Assembly: GCA_023394415.1 (NCBI GenBank)
Contig: JAEXAR010000009.1
Coordinates: 1-64,000, forward strand
DNA length: 64,000 bases
Reading direction: 5' to 3'
Source: Bacteroidota bacterium
GTDB lineage: Bacteria; Bacteroidota; Bacteroidia; Flavobacteriales; Weeksellaceae
Part shown: one piece after another, positions 44,693 to 52,443 of the stretch
How positions within the stretch are numbered: the first letter of the stretch is position 1
How the letters are laid out: every line of letters starts with the position of its first letter
Program-made: the position numbers and the translations under genes
Notes under the pieces: generated by a model
Seen by the model: the letters and a program-made list of their open reading frames with translations, nothing else
Database searches by the model: none
Told to the model about the DNA's origin: nothing

Positions 44693-45760
44693 ATGCCAAA
44701 TACCATAATCATTGGTTCTGGAAGTTATTTACCCGAGAGAGTAATTGATGGAACATATTTTAACGACTCTGTTTTTTTTGATGATAATTTCGAGAAAATT
44801 GATAAACCTAATGATGAAGTCATACATAAGTTTGTAGAGATAACCGAGATTGAACAGAGAAGATATGTGGATGATAACCTCGTAAATTCTGATATTGGTG
44901 CAAAAGCTGCACAGATTGCTCTAGATGATGCGGGAATCGACAAGGAAAGTATCGATTATATCATTAGCGCAACAAATTTTGGAGATGTGGATTTGCACGG
45001 ACAGCAGAGTTTTATGCCTTCGCTATCTGCCATTATCAAAAATAAATTAGGAATTGAAAATCCAAGATGCGTTAACTATGATATGATTTTTGGTTGTCCG
45101 GGTTGGGTTGAAGCAATGGTTTTAGCCGACACACTTATTAAAGCCGGTCGCGCCAAAAATATTCTGGTGGTAGGTTCTGAAACTTTAAGCAGAGTTACCG
45201 ATCCATTCGATAGAAATAAGATGATCTTTGCAGATGGTGCCGGCGCAGTTGTAGTAACCGCAACAGAAGATGAAAAAGTTGGAATTATTGCTCACAACAC
45301 CTTATGTTTCAATGGTGATGAATTGGCTTATCTTGAAAATTCACATTCGCTAAATCCTGAAGCCGATCAAAATAAAAAATACATCAGGATGCGTGGTAGA
45401 AAAATTTATGAATTTGCTCTGAAATATGTTCCTGATGCTATGAAACAGACCATTGATGATGCCGGACTTACTTTGGAAGATATTGATAAAGTTCTGCTTC
45501 ACCAAGCTAATGCTAAAATGGATCATGCGATGGTTTCAAGACTTTTTAAATTATATGGTAAAAACTCTTATGACCATTCGGTTTCGCCAATGACGATTCA
45601 GAAATTTGGAAACTCTTCCGTTGCAACCGTTCCTACGATGTTTGATTTAATAAAAAGAGGAAAATTGGAAGGTCACACTTTCAAAGATCAATCTTACATT
45701 TTATTTGCATCAGTAGGTGCTGGTATGAACATCAACGCTATTGTTTACAAGTTTCCATAA
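44693..45760 (+). CDS. Beta-ketoacyl-ACP synthase III family protein (FabH-like)
   Basis: This 355-residue thiolase-fold enzyme has the Cys-His-Asn triad: C135 in IFGCPGWVEA, H270 in KVLLHQANAK and N307 in KFGNSSVATV. The N-terminus TIIIGSGSYLPERVIDGTYF is standard. It is slightly longer than housekeeping FabH, with a longer loop after the start (FNDSVFFDDNFEKIDKPNDE), so it may be a second KAS III with a different acyl primer. It is alone with its own promoter and terminator. The precise product is unknown. Confidence 0.85.
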   Translation: MPNTIIIGSGSYLPERVIDGTYFNDSVFFDDNFEKIDKPNDEVIHKFVEITEIEQRRYVDDNLVNSDIGAKAAQIALDDAGIDKESIDYIISATNFGDVDLHGQQSFMPSLSAIIKNKLGIENPRCVNYDMIFGCPGWVEAMVLADTLIKAGRAKNILVVGSETLSRVTDPFDRNKMIFADGAGAVVVTATEDEKVGIIAHNTLCFNGDELAYLENSHSLNPEADQNKKYIRMRGRKIYEFALKYVPDAMKQTIDDAGLTLEDIDKVLLHQANAKMDHAMVSRLFKLYGKNSYDHSVSPMTIQKFGNSSVATVPTMFDLIKRGKLEGHTFKDQSYILFASVGAGMNINAIVYKFP

Positions 45761-45796
45761 CCAAGATTTAAATTATCAATTTAAATATCCTTTTTT

Positions 45797-45831
45797 AAGC
45801 ACAATTTTTGCAAAAATTTTGTGCTTTTTAT
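45797..45831 (+). terminator. Terminator of the FabH-like gene
   Basis: AAGCACAA...TTGTGCTT followed by TTTATTTTTT. It ends directly before the ATG of the next gene (45837), so that gene may depend on read-through or use a promoter inside the hairpin region. Confidence 0.65.
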
Positions 45832-45836
45832 TTTTT

Positions 45837-47042
45837 ATGAGACAGAATTTTTTAATCATAACCGGAATTTTATTTTTGCTTGAGTTTTACATATTTCAAG
45901 CATTTAAAACTCTTGTTACCAACCAGTATGGTAGAGTGGCTTATATCTTTATTACAGCCTTGGTGTACATTTTTTTGGTGTACAATCTTCTAAATTTCAA
46001 CCGTGGCGATAGAGACCATCATCGTGTACAGTTGGTGGGAACGGTATTTTTAGCATTGCTGCTTCCAAAACTTTTTGTGGTGTTCTTTCTTTTAATTGAT
46101 GATATTTTCAGGCTTTTGCAGTTTGGATTTAATTATTTATCAAAAGAAGAAACACATTATCCTGGCAGAAGAAAATTTTTAAGTTTAGCGGGATTAGCAA
46201 TTGCAGGAGTTTTGGCATCCCTATTTTTGGATGGCGTTGCTTTTGGAAAATACAGACATCGTGTAAGAAAAGTAAAACTGAAAATCAAAAATCTTCCCGA
46301 AAGTTTTAAAGGCTATAAAATTGTTCAGATTTCTGATATGCACGCCGGAAGTTTCTTTAATCCTAACAAACTGAAACACGCTTTTGACTTGATTAATGAG
46401 CAACAACCGGATTTGGTACTATTTACAGGTGATATGGTGAATAATATTGCCGAAGAATTTAATGGCGTAAAGCATCTTTTCGCATCGATAAAAGCAAAAG
46501 ATGGAAAGTTTTCAGTTTTGGGAAACCACGATTATGGGCATTATATTCAGTGGAATTCGAAAGAAGAACAGGCTCAAAACATTCCTAATTTAATCAAATT
46601 AAAAAAGGAGGCCGGCTTTGAAACACTTTTGAACGAACATCGTATTATTGAAAAAAATGGAGAAAAACTCTACATTATCGGCGTTGAAAACTGGGGTTTA
46701 AAGCCTTTTCCGCAATATGGTGATTTGGATAAAGCTACAAAAGGAATCCCTGTTGAAGCTCCAAAAATTCTGATGAGCCATGACCCTACACATTTTGACG
46801 AAATAGCTAAAAAACATCCCTCTAACATTGCTCTAACACTTTCTGGACACACACACGGGATGCAGTTTGGGCTGGACTTGAAAAACTGGCGCTGGTCTCC
46901 TGTACAATACCGCTATAAAAAATGGGCTGATTTATATGAAAGTGAAGGCAAATACCTTTACATTAACCGCGGATTTGGTGTAATAGGTTATCCTGGAAGA
47001 GTTGGTGTTTTGCCTGAAATTACTTTGATTGAGTTAGGTTAG
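45837..47042 (+). CDS. Membrane-anchored metallophosphoesterase (YkuE/YaeI-like)
   Basis: ATG at 45837 gives 401 residues; an in-frame ATG at 45741 lies inside the preceding gene. Three or four N-terminal helices (1-about 150) anchor a calcineurin-like phosphoesterase domain with all metal motifs: QISDMHAGSF, VLFTGDMVNN, VLGNHDYGHY, LMSHDP and LSGHTHGMQFG. The ending is NRGFGVIGYPGRVGVLPEIT. Relatives act on phospholipids, UDP-sugars or nucleotides at the membrane. The substrate here is not known. Confidence 0.92.
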   Translation: MRQNFLIITGILFLLEFYIFQAFKTLVTNQYGRVAYIFITALVYIFLVYNLLNFNRGDRDHHRVQLVGTVFLALLLPKLFVVFFLLIDDIFRLLQFGFNYLSKEETHYPGRRKFLSLAGLAIAGVLASLFLDGVAFGKYRHRVRKVKLKIKNLPESFKGYKIVQISDMHAGSFFNPNKLKHAFDLINEQQPDLVLFTGDMVNNIAEEFNGVKHLFASIKAKDGKFSVLGNHDYGHYIQWNSKEEQAQNIPNLIKLKKEAGFETLLNEHRIIEKNGEKLYIIGVENWGLKPFPQYGDLDKATKGIPVEAPKILMSHDPTHFDEIAKKHPSNIALTLSGHTHGMQFGLDLKNWRWSPVQYRYKKWADLYESEGKYLYINRGFGVIGYPGRVGVLPEITLIELG

Positions 47043-47187
47043 AAAGATTTCTAAATTTTAAAATCATTAGTTTTTTTTAACTGGAACAACTCTGAAGTCT
47101 ATTTCACTAATTTATCAATTTTGTGGTAAAACCTTGATATTTTAAAATTGATAAGCCCATATTATCTTTGGATATTCTATTCAGCGT

Positions 47188-47619
47188 TTACAAATTATCA
47201 AATTCAGTAAGCGCTTCGCGAACCCAATTTGGAACCTCAATTGTTTTTCGGGTTTTCATATCAAACATAACTTGTGTTGTGGTACCGGTGGCGTGTATTA
47301 CAGTTTCTCCTTTCTTATCAGAGGTGATGATGTATTCTAAAATAAAACTTTTAGTGCCTATTTTGGAAGTTCTAATGTGAACCCTAACATTCTCACAAGA
47401 AAGTAATAACTCCTTCTGGAAATTGACATTAACATTACCAATAAGAAACATATCCTTATGCCAATCCCATTTTGTACAGGCCTTCAGCATATATAAACCT
47501 CTGGCAGTTTCAAAATAAGTGATATAAATAGCATTATTAACGTGACCTAGAGCGTCCATATCATTCCAACGCATTTGTATGGGCAAGCTGAATTTAAAAT
47601 CGTGGTGTTTTAGTTCCAT
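47188..47619 (-). CDS. Hotdog thioesterase (4HBT/YbgC-like)
   Basis: This 143-residue protein has the hotdog signature with catalytic aspartate in QMRWNDMDALGHVNNAIYIT and the tyrosine-rich helix YFETARGLYML. It hydrolyses acyl-CoA or acyl-ACP thioesters in the cytosol. The GHVNNA motif groups it with the FadM/YbgC branch, distinct from the YciA-type thioesterase at 38745. A TAAATTTG promoter box lies 35 bp upstream. It appears monocistronic. Confidence 0.9.
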   Translation of the reverse strand: MELKHHDFKFSLPIQMRWNDMDALGHVNNAIYITYFETARGLYMLKACTKWDWHKDMFLIGNVNVNFQKELLLSCENVRVHIRTSKIGTKSFILEYIITSDKKGETVIHATGTTTQVMFDMKTRKTIEVPNWVREALTEFDNL

Positions 47620-47653
47620 ATAAACAGAAGAAGTAAAGTGATTTTTAAAAACT

Positions 47654-47661
47654 CAAATTTA
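47654..47661 (-). promoter_or_regulatory. -7 box (TAAATTTG) of the thioesterase gene
   Basis: Read on the minus strand, TAAATTTG fits TAnnTTTG and lies 35 bp upstream of the ATG at 47619. Confidence 0.5.
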
Positions 47662-47700
47662 CGCTAATTTTACGGAAAAAAATAGAGAGCGATTACAATA

Positions 47701-47735
47701 AAAAAATCTCCCAACTAAATAATTGAGAGATTTTT
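47701..47735 (-). terminator. Terminator of the tRNA-Asp pair
   Basis: AAATCTC...GAGATTT with an imperfect inner CAA/TTG extension, followed on the minus strand by TTTTTTT. It begins just beyond the 3' end of the second tRNA. Confidence 0.75.
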
Positions 47736-47736
47736 G

Positions 47737-47810
47737 CGATCCGGACGGGACTCGAACCCGCGACCTCCGCCGTGACAGGGCGGCATTCTAACCAGCTGAA
47801 CTACCGGATC
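47737..47810 (-). tRNA. tRNA-Asp (GTC), downstream copy
   Basis: The minus strand reads GATCCGG acceptor, D-arm, anticodon stem CCGCC with loop CTGTCAC (anticodon GTC), T-arm with GGTTCGAGTCC, and CCGGATC acceptor; 74 nt without an encoded full CCA. It differs from the upstream copy by one D-loop base. Confidence 0.96.
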
Positions 47811-47844
47811 AATTTTTTTGAAAAGTAAATTGTAAAACTTTTTG

Positions 47845-47918
47845 CGATCCGGACGGGACTCGAACCCGCGACCTCCGCCGTGACAGGGCGGCATTCTAAC
47901 CAACTGAACTACCGGATC
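47845..47918 (-). tRNA. tRNA-Asp (GTC), upstream copy
   Basis: It has the same cloverleaf as the neighbouring copy, with anticodon GTC and no encoded full CCA. The two genes are 34 bp apart, share a classical -33/-7 promoter at 47956-47986 and end at one terminator, so they form a two-gene tRNA operon. Confidence 0.96.
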
Positions 47919-47955
47919 TCATCAAATCGAAAGAAGTCTTTCTTTTTGGTGAGTG

Positions 47956-47986
47956 CAAAAATACAACTTTTATGGTATTTTGCAAA
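47956..47986 (-). promoter_or_regulatory. Full Bacteroidetes promoter of the tRNA-Asp operon
   Basis: On the minus strand TTTG (47983-47986) is followed by exactly 19 nt and TATTTTTG (47956-47963), matching the -33 TTTG / -7 TAnnTTTG pattern. The expected start falls about 30 bp ahead of the first tRNA. Confidence 0.75.
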
Positions 47987-48000
47987 TAAAATTTAAAAAA

Positions 48001-48026
48001 AATGCTCTCCAAATAAGGAAAGCATT
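48001..48026 (-). terminator. Terminator of trxA
   Basis: AATGCT-C-TCC...GGA-A-AGCATT, with a minus-strand run of eight T, lies 22 bp past the trxA stop. Confidence 0.75.
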
Positions 48027-48047
48027 CATTTTCAATATTTTTATTTT

Positions 48048-48365
48048 CTATAAATGCGCTGAAAGCTTCTCTGCAAGCACTTCTTTTGGAGCAACACCCA
48101 CTACTTTATCTACTACTTCACCATTTTTGAAGATCAACAATGTAGGGATATTCCTAATGCCATAATCTACAGAAACCTGCTGATTGTTATCTACATCTAC
48201 TTTTCCTACAACTGCTTTACCTTCAAAATCGTTAGCAAGCTCTTCTACGATTGGCCCAACCATTCTGCACGGTCCACACCAAACTGCCCAAAAATCTACC
48301 AATACCGGTTTATCTGAATCTAAAACCAGTTCTTTAAACGTGCTGTCTGTAATTTCTAATGCCAT
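48048..48365 (-). CDS. trxA: Thioredoxin
   Basis: TrxA is the general cytosolic protein disulfide reductant. The 105-residue protein has the active site WCGPC (C30, C33), the buried aspartate in LVDFWA and the cis-proline region IRNIPTLLIFKNGE. There is no signal peptide. It has its own promoter (48401-48430) and terminator, so it is monocistronic, between the tRNA-Asp pair and the cysteine desulfurase gene. Confidence 0.97.
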   Translation of the reverse strand: MALEITDSTFKELVLDSDKPVLVDFWAVWCGPCRMVGPIVEELANDFEGKAVVGKVDVDNNQQVSVDYGIRNIPTLLIFKNGEVVDKVVGVAPKEVLAEKLSAHL

Positions 48366-48400
48366 AATTTTTTATGTTGTTTTAATTAAAATCTATTGTA

Positions 48401-48430
48401 CAAAATTAACAAATCTAATACCATTTACAA
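48401..48430 (-). promoter_or_regulatory. Full Bacteroidetes promoter of trxA
   Basis: On the minus strand TTG (48428-48430), then exactly 19 nt, then TAATTTTG (48401-48408), 36 bp upstream of the trxA ATG. Confidence 0.75.
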
Positions 48431-48446
48431 GCCTAAAATATCTATT

Positions 48447-49616
48447 CTATGCATTTGTTTTGTCTATAGTTGAAAGTTTTGAAATTTCTGCCAATGCTTT
48501 CACAAAATAGTCTATATCTTCCTTACTTGTATGATGGCTGAAGGAAATTCTTAAAGGTGTTGTATTCTCCAGTTCATCATCTTCCAAAATCATCATCATT
48601 ACCATGGAAGGTTTTGCTGCACCTGATGAACAAGCACTTCCCTGCGAAATTGCAATTCCCTTCATATCCAACTGAAGTCCAATTAAAGGATTTTTGAAAG
48701 GAAGTAAAGCACTTAAAACCGTATAAAGACTTTTCTCAGAATCTTCTGAATGCCCATTGAATTTGATTCCAGGAATTGCATCTTTAAGTTTTTGAGCGGT
48801 GTAACTTTTGATTTCTTTCATATGATTTGCATATTCATCAAGATGCTCCATGCAAATATCTAAGGCTTTGCCAAGACCTACAATTCCGGCAACGTTTTCT
48901 GTACCAGCTCTTAATTCTCTTTCTTGTGCGCCACCTAAAATAACTGGTTTAATTCTGGATGTTTTTCTGATATACGCAAAGCCAACCCCTTTTGGACCGT
49001 GGAATTTATGCGCACTGCACGATGCAAAATCAATATTAATTTTTGAAAAATCTAAGTCTAAATGCCCAATAGTCTGTACCGTATCTGAATGGAAAAATGC
49101 ACCATATTTTTTACAAAGTTCTCCTACTTTTTCAATATCCAACAAATTACCGATCTCATTATTGGCGTGCATTAAAGAAACCATTGTTTTTTTGTCTGAA
49201 ACTTTTAGACTTTCTTCAAGTTTCTCAAGACTGATGTCACCATTCTTATCAGGACGAAGATAAACCACTTCACAACCCTTTCTTACTTTAGCATCACGCA
49301 CGGCTTCTGCAACACATTTGTGTTCTATAGGAGAAGTAATAATTCTCTCAACTCCAAGATGTGTAACGCAGGATTTTATAATTAAATTGTTAGATTCAGT
49401 GCCGCAAGAAGTGAAGATAATTTCGCCGGGCTGTACATTTAAATAAGTTGCAACTTTTCTCCTCACACCTTCAATCAAAGATTTGGCTTCTTGTCCAGCG
49501 CTGTGTGTAGAGGATGGATTTCCGAAATTCAACCTCATCGCTTCTACCATTGCCTGTATTACCTCTTCTTCAACCGGTGTTGTTGCGGCATTATCAAGAT
49601 AAACTTTGGTGTTCAT
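48447..49616 (-). CDS. Cysteine desulfurase (NifS/IscS-type)
   Basis: This 389-residue PLP enzyme takes sulfur from cysteine for Fe-S clusters and thiolation. The opening is KVYLDNAATTPVEEEVI. The PLP lysine is K204 in SCSAHKFHGPKGVGF, and the persulfide cysteine is C329 in SQGSACSSGAAKPS on a long IscS-like loop. This makes it a class I desulfurase. No isc or suf scaffold genes are adjacent, so the partner cannot be read from context. Confidence 0.93.
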   Translation of the reverse strand: MNTKVYLDNAATTPVEEEVIQAMVEAMRLNFGNPSSTHSAGQEAKSLIEGVRRKVATYLNVQPGEIIFTSCGTESNNLIIKSCVTHLGVERIITSPIEHKCVAEAVRDAKVRKGCEVVYLRPDKNGDISLEKLEESLKVSDKKTMVSLMHANNEIGNLLDIEKVGELCKKYGAFFHSDTVQTIGHLDLDFSKINIDFASCSAHKFHGPKGVGFAYIRKTSRIKPVILGGAQERELRAGTENVAGIVGLGKALDICMEHLDEYANHMKEIKSYTAQKLKDAIPGIKFNGHSEDSEKSLYTVLSALLPFKNPLIGLQLDMKGIAISQGSACSSGAAKPSMVMMMILEDDELENTTPLRISFSHHTSKEDIDYFVKALAEISKLSTIDKTNA

Positions 49617-49663
49617 TTTTTACTTTAAATTTTACTTTTTATATTAAATTAGATTATTTCTAA

Positions 49664-49691
49664 CAAAAAAAACCGACTTCAAGCATCGGTT
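49664..49691 (-). terminator. Terminator of the DprE-type cluster
   Basis: AACCGA...TCGGTT followed on the minus strand by TTTTTTTTG lies 23 bp beyond the HAD gene stop and separates the cluster from the desulfurase gene. Confidence 0.75.
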
Positions 49692-49713
49692 AATTATTTT
49701 TACTGGTTCAAAA

Positions 49714-50301
49714 TTAATGAAAAAATTTGAAATGGCTTTCGTGCGCGAATTCAAGCATTGGCTTATCACCGGATGTATCACCAAAAGCAAGGATTTTATC
49801 AAACTTTTTGCCTTCTATTTCCTTTTTGATTCGATTTACCTTCTCGATTCCGTTACAGTTTTTCGTTGCAAAATTTCCGGTGAAATTTCCATTTACAAAT
49901 TCAGCTTCTGTAGATAATAATTTGATGTTTAATTTTTCAGCGAAAGGCTTCACCCAAATATTTAAAGAAGCCGTAACGATTAAACTTTCAGTATTGTTAC
50001 GGTCCATATTTTCAATAAAATCTAATGCGTTTTTTCTGAAGATTTCAGGATAATTCTTCACAAAAAATTGCTGGGCTCTTTTTTCAATCTTTTCTTTCTT
50101 TTCTCCCTTTAAAACCCCAGAAACGAAGCTTTTTTTAACATTTTCAGCATCCAACAAGCCTAATTTTAAGAGAATAAACAAAGGCGTATGTTTGGCAAAC
50201 TGAAAGTAAAATTTAGACGGGTTATAAAACTTCAGAAACAAAAACATCGTGTCTTTGTAAGTTAGTGTTCCATCAAAATCAAAGCAATACAGTTTTTTCA
50301 T
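49714..50301 (-). CDS. HAD-IB-type phosphatase in the DprE-like cluster
   Basis: This 195-residue SerB-like phosphatase has motif I CFDFDGTLTYKDT, the helical cap (about 20-95), motif II SLIVTASLN and motif III AFGDTSGDKPML. It is the last gene of the UbiA-DprE1-DprE2 block, 53 bp after DprE2. In mycobacteria the pathway needs removal of the 5-phosphate from polyprenyl-phosphoribose 5-phosphate; this enzyme is a plausible candidate, which is inference from position only. A terminator follows. Confidence 0.85.
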   Translation of the reverse strand: MKKLYCFDFDGTLTYKDTMFLFLKFYNPSKFYFQFAKHTPLFILLKLGLLDAENVKKSFVSGVLKGEKKEKIEKRAQQFFVKNYPEIFRKNALDFIENMDRNNTESLIVTASLNIWVKPFAEKLNIKLLSTEAEFVNGNFTGNFATKNCNGIEKVNRIKKEIEGKKFDKILAFGDTSGDKPMLEFAHESHFKFFH

Positions 50302-50354
50302 TTTTAAGTTCGGGATGCGAGATTGAGTTTTTGAGATTAAGTTTTAGGTTGAAA

Positions 50355-51080
50355 TTAAAGTTTAAGCTTTTTAAATATGAACTCCGGAATATTTTTAATA
50401 ATCATCATAATTAGCCACCAAATTGGCAGTACATAAGCAACATCTTTTCTACTTTTATAGGCTTTATATATGCTGTTTGCCGCTTGTTTTGGTGTGGCGG
50501 TAAGTTTAGGATTTAATGGTAAACCTTCGGTCATCTTAGTGGCCATAAACCCAGGTTTAACAGTAAGAACGTGTACTTTTTTATCGAAAAGGTAATTTCT
50601 TAAACCGCTCAAATATGCTGTAAAACCAGCTTTTGCAGAACCATAAATAAAATTGCTTTGTCTTCCTCTATCTCCTGCAACCGAAGAAAGCGCAATGATG
50701 GTTCCTCCTCTTCTTGCTTCCATTTTTTGGGCAAAAAAGTTAATTACAGGAACTAATTTAGCATAATTAATATCGATGATTCTTTCGGTGTTTTTATTAT
50801 CGTAGAGGGCTTCTTCTGTGCCTTCACCAAGATAACCTGTGGCACAGAACAATAACGGGGACGATATATAATCGTAGTTACTATAATTAATCTCCTCCAT
50901 TAAATCCAAAGAAATCACTTCGCTTTGCTGCAAGTACTTCACTTCCAGATGTTTTGCAAATTTCTCTGTAGTTTCTGTATTGGATGTGAAAAGGTAAATA
51001 TTAGGAAATTTTTCACCCTTGCTCAAAACTCTTTCTACAAAGGCCTGTGCTACTTCAGAATTGCTGCCCAATATTATCAT
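50355..51080 (-). CDS. DprE2-like short-chain reductase
   Basis: This 241-residue SDR has the N-terminal glycine motif as IILGSNSEVAQAFVERVL, a serine in IIALSSVAGDRGRQSNF and the YxxxK pair in FIYGSAKAGFTAYLSG. The segment VLTVKPGFMATKM and the membrane-like tail IMMIIKNIPEFIFKKLKL resemble mycobacterial DprE2 closely. DprE2 reduces the 2'-keto intermediate to polyprenyl-phosphate arabinose with NAD(P)H. It follows the DprE1-like gene by 44 bp. The substrate is inferred from this pairing. Confidence 0.87.
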   Translation of the reverse strand: MIILGSNSEVAQAFVERVLSKGEKFPNIYLFTSNTETTEKFAKHLEVKYLQQSEVISLDLMEEINYSNYDYISSPLLFCATGYLGEGTEEALYDNKNTERIIDINYAKLVPVINFFAQKMEARRGGTIIALSSVAGDRGRQSNFIYGSAKAGFTAYLSGLRNYLFDKKVHVLTVKPGFMATKMTEGLPLNPKLTATPKQAANSIYKAYKSRKDVAYVLPIWWLIMMIIKNIPEFIFKKLKL

Positions 51081-51124
51081 AGTTACTACTTGATGAGTGA
51101 ATAATTTTTATTACTCCAATTTTA

Positions 51125-52441
51125 TTAATTGTTATTAATAATTCTTTTTTGCTGGATGGATATGAATTTAGGATTGTTCACATTCTTAAGATAAGATGTT
51201 AAGCTTGCTTTACTCATACTGTCTTTGGTAAGGTAAATTCTTCCGCCAAATTCTTCAACAATAGCATCTAAATCCACAACAAGTTTCTTAAGTTTGTTAT
51301 TGACTTTAAAATCAAGTGCTAAAGTGTAGCCTTCAAACGGAAAAGAATTATAGGCTTCAGGATTATTTTTACCAAAAAGTTTTAAAACTGCGAGAAAAGA
51401 TCCGTTTCCTGAATTAGCAATGGTTTCAAGGATTTTTTTCATTCCTTCTTTCCCCTTTTCTTTAGGAATTACCATTTGATACTGTATAAAACCACCTTTT
51501 CCGTAGATCTTATTCCACTCATTCACAACATCTAACGGATAAAAAAATGTTTCATAATCTACAAAATTATGAACTTCCTTTTTCTGTTGCTTTTTGTAGT
51601 ATAAAAAATTGAAAATCTTCACCGTTAAAGCATTCAACACAAATCCGGGAAAATAAAACGGAACTGTAGGAATTGGTTTTTGTTTTAGCCTTAAAGGATT
51701 TTCTTGTAGTTTTTTCGGAAGTTCTGCCTTCAAAGCATGTTCACCACGCATTAAGATAGAACGTCCGATATTATTGCCTTTTTGCAGACAATCAATCCAA
51801 GCCACATTATAGGTCCAGCTTTCACTTTCATCAAATAATTTGAAAATTTCATCCAGATTTTCTGCTTTGATGCTTTCTTGACGAATGTAAGCTGTTTCGA
51901 TATTTTTAAGCTTCAGTTTTGCGGAAAGAATAATTCCGGTAAGTCCCATACCTCCAACGGTTGCCCAAAACAATTCTGAATTTTCTTTGCGTGAACAAAT
52001 TAGGACTTCACCCTTTTCATTCATGATAGAAAACTCCAGTAACCATTCTGAAAAACAGCCTTCAGCATGATGATTTTTTCCGTGAACATCAGATGCAGTA
52101 GCACCACCAACGGTAATAAATTTAGTTCCGGGGGTTACATAAAGAAAATACCCTTGCGGAACGGTTACTTCAAGAATTTCTGAAAGCAATACGCCGGACT
52201 CACATTCTATAATTCCGTTTAAACGATCGAAACTGATGAATTTATTTAATCTTTTCGTAGAAAAAATGTGCTCACCTAAAGATGCATCTCCATAGCATCT
52301 TCCATTTCCGCGGGCAATAACTTCATTATTATTTAAAACGAATTCTCTAATTTTTTGTAGAGAATCCTCTGATTTCATTTCTTTTTCAACAATTGGGAAA
52401 TTGCCCCAATTTGTAACCTTTTGTGTAAAATTTGGTTTCAT
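51125..52441 (-). CDS. DprE1-like FAD-dependent oxidase
   Basis: ATG at 52441 gives 438 residues; a longer start at 52495 would overlap the upstream gene. The VAO-type FAD domain has ARGNGRCYGDASLG and TVGGATASDVHGKNHHAEGC, nearly the DprE1 signature. The substrate domain has GSFLAVLKLFGKNNPEA and FGGRIYLTKDSMSK, with the conserved catalytic-site lysine. DprE1 oxidises the 2'-OH of polyprenylphosphoryl ribose. At the position of mycobacterial Cys387 (NIC-VDF) this protein has alanine in YTLALDF. It starts three bases after the prenyltransferase stop. Confidence 0.88.
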   Translation of the reverse strand: MKPNFTQKVTNWGNFPIVEKEMKSEDSLQKIREFVLNNNEVIARGNGRCYGDASLGEHIFSTKRLNKFISFDRLNGIIECESGVLLSEILEVTVPQGYFLYVTPGTKFITVGGATASDVHGKNHHAEGCFSEWLLEFSIMNEKGEVLICSRKENSELFWATVGGMGLTGIILSAKLKLKNIETAYIRQESIKAENLDEIFKLFDESESWTYNVAWIDCLQKGNNIGRSILMRGEHALKAELPKKLQENPLRLKQKPIPTVPFYFPGFVLNALTVKIFNFLYYKKQQKKEVHNFVDYETFFYPLDVVNEWNKIYGKGGFIQYQMVIPKEKGKEGMKKILETIANSGNGSFLAVLKLFGKNNPEAYNSFPFEGYTLALDFKVNNKLKKLVVDLDAIVEEFGGRIYLTKDSMSKASLTSYLKNVNNPKFISIQQKRIINNN

Positions 52442-52443
52442 CT

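Noticed and set aside
47715..47903. Open frame with a duplicated RMPPCHGGGRGFESRPDRK peptide
   Set aside because: It is the two tRNA-Asp genes read as protein; the peptide repeat just reflects the duplicated tRNA.
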